This document shows, in pieces, positions 57,023 through 64,000 of a stretch of DNA of 64,000 nucleotides. Every line of letters starts with the position of its first letter. Position 1 is the first letter of the stretch. The position numbers and the translations under genes are program-made. This stretch comes from Conus ventricosus (lineage: Eukaryota > Mollusca > Gastropoda > Neogastropoda > Conidae). Location of the stretch: assembly GCA_018398815.1 (NCBI GenBank), contig CM031626.1:40988419-41052418 (forward strand). The letters are read 5' to 3'. The notes below the pieces were generated by a model, which ran no database searches, had not been told where the DNA came from, and saw only the letters and a program-made list of their open reading frames with translations.

Positions 57023-57445
57023 CTGGACTGCCCAGTTCAAAAGCACGGACAAGGCAAGGGAAAGGGAGACAAAAAGGATCAGTCTGGACCGACTGCCCAG
57101 TTCAAAAGCATGGACAAGGCAAGGGAAGAGACAATGGCCGACTGCCCAGTTCAAAAGCACGGACAAGGCAAGGGAAAGGGAGACAAGGCCGACTGCCCAG
57201 TTCAAAAGCATGGACAAGGCAAGGGAAATGGGACGACAAGGGCCGACTGCTGCCCAGTTCAAAGCAGGACAAGGCAAGGAATCGGGAGACAAAAACAGGA
57301 TCAGTCTGGACCTGACTGCCAGTTCAAAAGCATGGACAAGGCAAGGTCAGTCTGGACGACTGCCCAGTTCAAAAGCATGGACAAGGCAAGGGTCAGTCTG
57401 GACTGACTGCCCAGTTCAAAAGCATGGACAAGGCAAGGGAGAGGG
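57020..57445. repeat. ~50-65 bp minisatellite, ~8 copies (intron A-B)
   Basis: Units start GACTGCCCAGTTCAAAAGCA, TGGACAAGGCAAGGGAAAGG, with variable GGAGACAAAAAGGATCAGTC tails. On the gene strand each has a pyrimidine tract and TTTGAACTGGGCAG, an acceptor-like end. Confidence 0.9.
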
Positions 57446-58138
57446 AGACAAGAAGGTGACACTGGCAGAACCAAAACCAAGGAGACACCAAAGAGGACGG
57501 AAACTTGGGCAAGGCACAAAACCTCTAAAGAACATCGTTCAAGACCAGCCATCTGTCTAAGGCAGCGCCAGACAGTAAGAGAAAACAACTCTAGGAACGA
57601 CACGGAGGAGAAAAGATCATCTGCCCAATGGCAAGCATGCCAATTCCCCTTTGAAAAAAATTTGATTTTCCTTCCAAAACAAAGCAAGCTTGAGCAAGCG
57701 TTTGTGGCAATCCACTGCATAAGCAACAACAATAAACAAACAAAAAATAAGCAACGAGTCCAAACGTCAAACAGAAGAGACAAGCGTGTTTCTCAACTAA
57801 AAAGGAGAAAACTGATCTAGTTTAAATACGGCACAATGAAGTAACTCACAATGGGTGATCACTCCTTGCTAACTTCGTATGGAGGCCAGATTAGCTCCCT
57901 GCTCGCCCAAAGTTTTTTTGTTTTTTTTGTTTTTTCACAATGATGGTATGGTAATGTTCCATGCCAAGTGGAGGGGAGGGGGGGGGGGGGGGGGGGGGGG
58001 GTAAGGCATTTGTTTGGACAGTGTACTAAAAGCAAGAGAACCACAAGCACAGCAGGTCTCAAATGAACAAGAAGCCACACAGCTAAGAACAGATTCTTGA
58101 TGTGGCTCTCTTCGTCATTTCAATTCTTACCAGGTCTT
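57446..58138. other. No gene recognised; poly-G near 57980
   Basis: Purine-rich unique sequence and a ~22-base G tract near 57979-58001. Confidence 0.6.
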
Positions 58139-58622
58139 CTGTGTGCGTTTGTTATTTCCGCATACGCAGGCTAATACTCCTGCGGACACTCCCTGCATAG
58201 ACAGGCAAGGATTAATCTCATCTACCCAACAAGGGAGTGGAGTTTTGTGTGTACGACCGTTTTTTTATCCCGCCATTAAGCAGCCTGCTCCAACTTCGGG
58301 GAAGGTGCATGCTCTGTGTAATGTGTCATCCATACCAACTGCCAAACTGGCCTTCTGTTCTAAAAGCTGGAGATTTACATGTGTGCGATTTTACGCGTGT
58401 GCGATTTTGCATGTGGTGCAAGATATTATGCCTGCGTTCACACACGAAACCTCAGTTTATAGTCTCATTCGAAGGACTATATGGGAAATATAGTCGAACC
58501 AATGTTAACTCCGAGGGAAAAAAATCCCCCTGTACGTAACGGCCCAGCGGAGATTCAAACCCGCAACCCAGGATCACCAAGATTACAAGTGTAGCGCTCT
58601 ACCACTGAGCTATTCTGGCCCC
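58139..58622 (-). mobile_element. Retroposon family A, uninterrupted copy
   Basis: Flanked by a 10 bp duplication ACCAGGTCTT (58129-58138, 58623-58632). On the minus strand a tRNA-like head (AGAATAGCTCAGTGGTAGAG, GGGTTTGAATCTC) leads into the family A body, ending in GTATGCGGAAATAACAAACG. It shows the complete ~480 bp structure. Confidence 0.88.
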
Positions 58623-59194
58623 ACCAGGTCTTACGTTTCAACAATTTCTCTAAATTCACTGTCAGTAATATATACCTTGAATGAGAATGATACAAACACA
58701 TGATAATAAGCACACACAGTCACACATAATTTGATGATAAATAAATGCAGTTTCACACAAAATCAATAATAACCACAAAGATGTGTGACTGAAAAAAAAA
58801 AAAAAAAAATTCTTTTCAAATCTTGAATTTTGTGTATGACATCATGTCTTTCCTTTAATTCTATGAATATTCAACATTCCATGACACACAATCACCCATT
58901 TGCACACCTAAAAATGTATTCCTACCAATACCAAAAAAGACCATTTCAATGACACCGTGACAGGCTGAATGTAAATATGATTTTTAAACGCAGACACACA
59001 AGAACCCACACAGAGGCTTCAGTTTTTCATTCAATGACTTTCCCGTGACTCGGGCCGTAATACCACGACCTTCTCCCGTTTTCATTTTAAATCCCATGAC
59101 CTTTCTACCATTCCAAAGGCCTGCAGGGACCTGGTCTATCCCTTTCAGTGAAAAAAAATCCACAGAGACGAAGATGATCCAGACCTGTTTACCC

Positions 59195-59345
59195 TAGACC
59201 TGCTACTGGTGTCTTTCTCCATGAAAATGAGCGTATTTTGCTAAAAACGTGTGTTCACGTCTTCCCCAATTGCTAGTGATGCCCTTTCTCCATCAAAATG
59301 AGCGTATCTTGCTAAAAACGTGTGTTCACGTCTTCCCCAATTTTT
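59195..59345. repeat. ~70 bp tandem duplication
   Basis: Two copies of TTTCTCCATGAAAATGAGCG, TATTTTGCTAAAAACGTGTG, TTCACGTCTTCCCCAATT. 58640-59190 shows no gene. Confidence 0.9.
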
Positions 59346-59645
59346 TTCATTTTTGTAAAAGCAGGGGGTCCTTGCTACTGTTCCAGAGTCATCCAGACGC
59401 GACTTCGACGCATGACTTTGCATGACTCATCACTTGTTGGTGTAGCGCTCAAACACTAACCGCAAGTGGAACCACCGCTCAAGAACTTTATTTCCAGATT
59501 TTTATGTTGTTGTTTTTTTTCATATTTTTTTCTGGTTCGTCGTATTCAATGTATTTTTGCCAAACGTGTACAAAATACGGTGAAATCGTATTGGCAAACA
59601 GATCTGATGACCCCGAGCCATGACCCCATGACCCCCACACAGTAC

Positions 59646-59753
59646 CTGAGCAGGTTGGGAGCCCACACGATGGCCAAGTTCTTGGAGTGCATGCCGGTCT
59701 GTGACCCCTGGCTGGCGACCCGAGCCAGGTGGCGCATGAGGTACTCCAGCGTC
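59646..59753 (-). CDS. ARHGAP32: Rho-GAP (ARHGAP31/32/33-like), exon A, GAP domain core
   Basis: Acceptor GTGTGTGTGCAG|G (59753) and donor CTGCTCAG|GTACTG (59646), 108 bp. It encodes TLEYLMRHLARVASQG then SQTGMHSKNLAIVWAPNLLR. HxxTLEYLxRHL and TxMHxKNLAIVWAPNLLR are diagnostic of RhoGAP domains, and IVWAPNLLR (rather than IVFGPNLLW/R) is typical of ARHGAP31/32/33. It includes the conserved Asn of the PNLLR motif that helps position the GTPase. Phase 2 at the donor fits exon B. Earlier exons (arginine finger, probable SH3/PX parts) must lie beyond 64000. Confidence 0.94.
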
Positions 59754-60014
59754 CTGCACACACACGTCAACACCTGATGTAGACACACCTGCGCATGCAT
59801 GGTTTTACACAACTGAATTCCGTGCACCCACACATCCGCAGCCAGACATGGATGTGCACATGCACAAAGATACACGTGTATGTGCAAACACACACAGACA
59901 CACACACACACTCAAACACACACAGACACACAACTTTTGGTTGTTGTTTTTTTATGTTAAATGACTTGCATTTCAGCTGTAATATTCTGAAACTAACGCT
60001 GGTGTGCATTTGTG

Positions 60015-60143
60015 GCAATATGTGTGAATGTGAGATGTGTGTGTGGTGTGTGTGTGTGTGTTGTGTGTGTGCGAAAGTGTGTGTGTGTGTGATGTGTGTG
60101 TGTGTGTGTGTGTCTGTCTGTGTGTGGTGTGTGGTGTAGTGTG

Positions 60144-60228
<85 letters not shown>

Positions 60229-60291
60229 TGTGTGTATGTCATGTGTAAATGGTGTGTATGTGTGTATAGAGTGTGTGCATGTAGTGGCATG

Positions 60292-60349
<58 letters not shown>

Positions 60350-60350
60350 T
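60015..60350. repeat. TG microsatellite (intron upstream of exon A)
   Basis: Long TG tract with TGTC, GTATG and CATG interruptions. Confidence 0.95.
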
Positions 60351-60560
60351 AGGTTGTGCGTGCCCAGTTCATACATGTGTGTGACTGTGTATGTCAGGGT
60401 TCATACAGATTTCCTGACTAAAAATTCAAGGATTACTTCAAGGATAAGTTTAAGAATAATCATGAAATACTTTTTTTTTTTTTTTTTGCTGTCCCAACCT
60501 CTGTGCCACCTCAGCAGAGATGGGATTCTCATAATGTGAAAAAGGAGGAAAAAATAGTGG

Positions 60561-60650
60561 CGGGGGTCCGGGGGCCGCTGAAGGCCCCCAGTGGGGTCCA
60601 GGGGCAAGGCCCCTGGTGGGGGTCAGGGGGCGAATCCCCCTGAAGCTGAA
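60561..60650. repeat. Triple GC-rich hairpin module, second copy
   Basis: GGGGGCCGCTGAAGGCCCCC, GGGGCAAGGCCCC and GGGGGCGAATCCCCC in a row, ending TGAAGCTGAAG as at 46495. Confidence 0.88.
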
Positions 60651-61207
60651 GATTTTTTAGAATTTAACCTTCAAAAATCAGCATCTGAGACACCAAAGTA
60701 TTCAAAAGTATTAATAACCTTGATCCTACAAAAAAAGACTTTCTCACCTTCGCCATTGATGTCTGTCAGGAAAGACCATTGACACAGGATTGGTGATTTT
60801 CCAGTTGCTAATAGTCACACAATTTTCCAGCAGTTGCAAGTCAGTTTCTCATTGCTGTCCTTCACATCACCACATTTCAGCGAGCAGTTTAGTTTCTAAT
60901 AGTAATAGCCATCCTTCAAAATACTTATTAAAAAAGTTTACCTCAACACCAATCAAATAATTTCTTATAGTTGTCCTTCAAAATACCATAAGTCTGAAGT
61001 ACTATCACCAACAGTCAATGAACAGAATGGGAGACCATGATTCAGATGAATGATGAACATGAATTTTAACCTTTCAAAGAACAGTTTGGATCGAGTTGAA
61101 GAATGTCAAAAGAGCTGATGAGCAAATCTGTACTGCAGCCTAAAGCAAAAAAAAAAAAAAAAAAAAAAAAAGTAAGGTGAAAGTCACCGACCGTAAACTA
61201 AACTATT

Positions 61208-61600
61208 TTACACTCTTGACTTCTTCGCTGGTCTTGTGCAACTGTCAGAAGCAGCCTTTCTTTTTGTGGATAATTCAGTCAGTCTTGCAAGAACGTGGTT
61301 GATCAATGCTGACTTGCCCCGTGAGCCATACTTGATCGCGTCATCACACCATGTGCAGACTGCTTGTCCTGGATAGGCTAGGTGATTTTCCTCATGCAGT
61401 CTTTCAGTCTGAGAATCACACTGTGGCTGACGGCGCCTTTGGAACTGGTCAGCATCACTTTTGCGCTCACTTCCTCCTCCAACCACTTCCAAGTCCATTT
61501 GTTTTTAACTGAAGCATCGACTTGCTTCGCAAGAACTTTCTCGCTTTCTGCTATCTGACAAAACATTCTGGTTTTCGCTAGGCTACTCTCGTCACACCGA
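61208..61600 (-). pseudogene. BED-like zinc-finger protein fragment of the DNA element
   Basis: The minus strand encodes VKNKWTWKWLEEEVSAKV, MRKIT..., then AVCTWCDDAIKYGSRGKSAL, INHVLARLTELSTKRKAA and a stop after PAKKSRV. C-x2-C followed by YGSRGKSAL-INH is a single zinc-finger motif seen in transposon-linked proteins. Two frames are used, overlapping near 61378-61498, so one indel is likely. The basic PAKKSRV end could be a nuclear signal. No transposase domain is present. Confidence 0.7.
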
Positions 61601-62879
61601 AAGAAAATGGCGTCAGGAAAAAAATTCGCAAACAGTTTGCCGCGTTCTCAAACATCAACTTCCGCTTTGATGGTTTCGGTCAACCGCAGAATGAAAACAA
61701 AGACAGCAGTCTCGACTGGCCCAAGCAGAAACCGGAAAACATCCATTTGCGAACGGATCAATTGAGAACACAATATCGATCGACCTCTCGCCGTACATTA
61801 GCTTCATCACAAACCTACCTCTACCCCCCCCTACCCCCCCCCCCCCCCAAATTTTCTCAACGGATTTACACTGATCTCAAAAACGACCCCTGGGGCCATC
61901 AAAAAGACGGAAATCCGCCAATCGGCGGAAAAATCCCATCTCTGCTCAGAAGCAGTGCACCCACGCCGCTCATTTCCGACACCCCGTCCACAGCCACAGC
62001 CCGGTAGGCCCCGCCGCAGCCCCGGCACCGGCAATCCACAGGGAGCAGTCAATGTCAAGTCGTCAAGAGGCAACCCACCGGAGGGGGACACTGCACTGCT
62101 GCCGAGTCACTTCAGTGGTGTTCAGTGGCGCCTGTTCTGATCTAACATACACAGGACACCACCTACTAAGCCCCCTACTGATGACAATAATTGCTTAGTT
62201 GCGGAGCCGGCGTGAGTGAGCTCTCCCTCCGGAGGGCGCCACCACGTCCGTCCAACGACAGCCCCCATGGACTCGCCGATACCGGTGACCCCGCCGGAAC
62301 CAAACCAAGACCACAGGCATGGAGAGGACATCGAAACTAAGGTCACCATGAGAACAGGGCATAAAGGGCCACAGAACTTGAGACATTTTGTTTTTATTGC
62401 TGATCAATGAGAATGAGGATGATTAAGATGATGCTACGGATGTCCATGTCGGTCTGAGACTACATGACAGGGCTGTACTCTACGCTTTCCAAGAGATACA
62501 GGCACCTGCAGTGTTGGTCAGGAAATTTGAGCAACACTCTCAGAGACGCATCCATTAAGTGGATGAAACTCGACCGTGTGGTCCCAGTCTACCCAACTGA
62601 GTCCGCAGCAAACTCAACTCTGGGTAGGAGCCGGTCGGAGCAGAAAAAACCCACATGACTCTGATGGGATTCGAACCCACGACCTCCCAGCCGGGAGTCC
62701 GTGACGCCAACCACTTCGCCACAGCGGCTGGTATAATCATGAAATACTGAAACTAATCTACAGTCTTTACGGTTAGAAACGCGACACGGCCGCTCCAAAA
62801 TGTTGCAATATTTGGAAAATCCGACATAGCCTGGCAGGATATTGTACAAACTGCAAAATGTGTCTGAGTGCAACTAGGC

Positions 62880-64000
62880 CTTTTCTGTTCTGATCACCAA
62901 AAAGCCGGGCAGATCACTTTGTCACGGACGGAGTTATGGCCCTGTCCCCAAGTTGCCGCATTTTCACCTTACTCGGCAAAGTGCCACTGTGTCGTTAACT
63001 GAGGTCAGATTCACGTGAAAATGTGTCCTCGTGAAAAAGCAGAGGACACACTACAGGTGAGTAAAATGCAAAGCCACAATGTTTGGTGTCAGTGGGTAAA
63101 AAACAACTCGCAAAAAAAAGGGTTTCTTTTCTCCCTCAACACCACAACACCAAGGATGCCGCGTTATGACGTCACATGAGCGCTGGCGAGCCATCGGCAT
63201 GTTGGAGGCTGGAAACAGAGTGCAAGACGTCGCTAGGGCGCTAAATGTGCACCGGTCGAACATTTATCGTCTTGCAAATCGCCATCAAGCCACTGGGACT
63301 GTTCGTGATGCCCCCAGACCTGGTCGGCCACGCGTCCTCACTGCTCGCCAGGAGCGATATGTGGTGCGTAGCTTCAGGGCAAACCCTTTCCAAAGTGCCT
63401 CTTCAGTGGGACGACAGATTCATGGACCCGGCAACAGGGTAATTCGCCACAGCATTCATCCTGCAGCTTCTCAGACGCCACCAGCTGTACTGCCGCCGAC
63501 CCTACCCATGGTCACTATCTGTCGCCACAGCATCGTGCTGCCCGCTTGAATTGGGTTCACAGGCACAGGAACACAAACTGGAGAACTGTCGTGTTCAGCG
63601 ACGAGGTTCGATTCTGTCTGGATCAGATTGACAGGCGTGTTTACGTGTGTCGTCCTCGTGGCCAGCGCTTTGCTGGTCAGTACGTGCAGCAGCACAACCT
63701 GTGGGGCGGCCAGTCCGTCAAAGTGACAGTGTGACAGGGGGGCAATGTGTGGCAACAGACTCATTGGACCAGTGTTCTTCAACCTGCAGCCAGGTCGTGG
63801 CGGTGGAGTCACTGCCCTTCGCTACATAGCACAGGTCCTGCGCCCTGTCGTAGTGCCCTTGTTTGCAAGACGCCGCCAATATGTTTTCCAGCAAGACAAC
63901 GCCCCGGCCCACAGAGCACAGGTCACACAAGCCTTCCTTCAGCAGAACAATGTCCAGATGATAGACTGGCCTGCTCTAAGTCCAGACTTGAACCCTATCG
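62880..64000 (+). mobile_element. Tc1/mariner-type element, truncated by the window end
   Basis: Contains the transposase below. I could not find the left terminal inverted repeat with confidence; candidate sequence lies between 62880 and 63160. Confidence 0.7.
63166..64000 (+). pseudogene. Tc1/mariner transposase, frameshifted and partial
   Basis: Starts MTSHERWRAIGMLEAGNRVQ with a helix-turn-helix (DVARALNVHRSNIYRLANRH) and GRPRVLTARQERYV. A frame change near 63450 precedes the catalytic part: VVFSDEVRFCLDQIDRRVYV (first Asp) and, after a stop near 63733 and another frame change, YVFQQDNAPAHRAQVTQAFL (second Asp) and MIDWPALSPDLNP at the end. The third acidic residue of the DDE/D triad would lie beyond the window. 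At least two frame breaks make this copy inactive unless they are sequence errors. Confidence 0.9.

Larger units (their letters stand above)
60515..61944. mobile_element. DNA transposon-like element with CAGAGATGGGATT termini
   Basis: Perfect 13 bp inverted termini CAGAGATGGGATT and AATCCCATCTCTG; CTCAG is repeated at both sides (60510-60514, 61945-61949) and the intact copy of the target at 32930 confirms the insertion. It contains the triple GC hairpin (60561-60650), an A tract at 61147-61172 and a minus-strand zinc-finger ORF. Ends and content parallel the element at 46367-50043. Confidence 0.85.
60472..62732 (-). mobile_element. Retroposon family B, full copy split by a DNA element
   Basis: Flanked by a perfect 16 bp duplication ATAATCATGAAATACT (60456-60471, 62733-62748). 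On the minus strand the tRNA-like head (CGGGAGGTCGTGGGTTCGAA) is at 62650-62730 and the 3' poly-A appears as T at 60472-60487. The DNA element at 60515-61944 splits the copy; without it the length is ~830 bp. Confidence 0.92.

Noticed and set aside
62650..62730. Possible tRNA gene on the minus strand
   Set aside because: It is the head of a family B retroposon bracketed by a 16 bp target duplication.

Overview
This looks like a lophotrochozoan animal genome, most likely a marine gastropod mollusc. The basis is inference: very long CA/TG and CT microsatellites, many 26-48 bp minisatellites, tRNA-headed retroposons and the RT/RNaseH LINE and piggyBac types seen. There is no bacterial-style gene layout. 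The window holds one host gene that I can recognise, and everything else is repeat or mobile DNA.

The host gene is on the minus strand and spans nearly the whole window, with its 5' end beyond position 64000. It is a Rho GTPase-activating protein of the ARHGAP31/32/33 (CdGAP/p250GAP) family. Reading 5'->3' of the gene: exon A (59646-59753) and exon B (56308-56450) encode the C-terminal half of the RhoGAP domain; exon C (53093-53282), exon D (43136-43254) and exon E (41730-41920) encode the family's conserved linker blocks (SSPTRLLSLEEA, GWKSIF, RLRSAKSAESL); large exons F (13544-15659), G (12074-12988) and H (6806-9449, with the stop codon) encode a long disordered Ser/Pro-rich tail. Splice phases fit across A-B-C-D, E-F and G-H. 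Four more candidate exons fit these phases: W (56924-57022), X (45270-45452), S1 (24948-25169) and S2 (18749-18880).

The most unusual feature is where the tandem arrays lie. S2 lies at the edge of a 4.6 kb array of about 95 copies of a 47 bp unit. On the gene strand each unit contains the exon's 3' splice site and its first ~30 exonic bases. X abuts a 30 bp array carrying its 3' splice site, S1 abuts a 48 bp array carrying its 5' splice site, and the acceptor of exon B is triplicated in a 28 bp array. In effect, intron-exon junctions of this gene have been amplified into minisatellites.

Mobile DNA in the introns is nested. An LTR retrotransposon (27105-31067, TSD GTATC) sits in the S1 array. 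A 5'-inverted LINE (36405-41225) is interrupted by a piggyBac-like element (37752-40321, TTAA). A DNA element with CAGGGATGAGAACAG termini (46367-50043) holds a second piggyBac-like element (46506-49154). A related element (60515-61944) is inserted in an ~830 bp retroposon (60472-62732). Two retroposon families are nested at 31744-34009, and a broken Tc1/mariner transposase runs off the right end.

The assembly carries many single-base indels. Exons E, F, G and H need one-base homopolymer corrections, the two LTRs differ by indels far more than by substitutions, and a tandem duplication (49216-51910 and 51990-54630) contains an indel-damaged second copy of exon C. Frame breaks here are therefore weak evidence of real gene decay.
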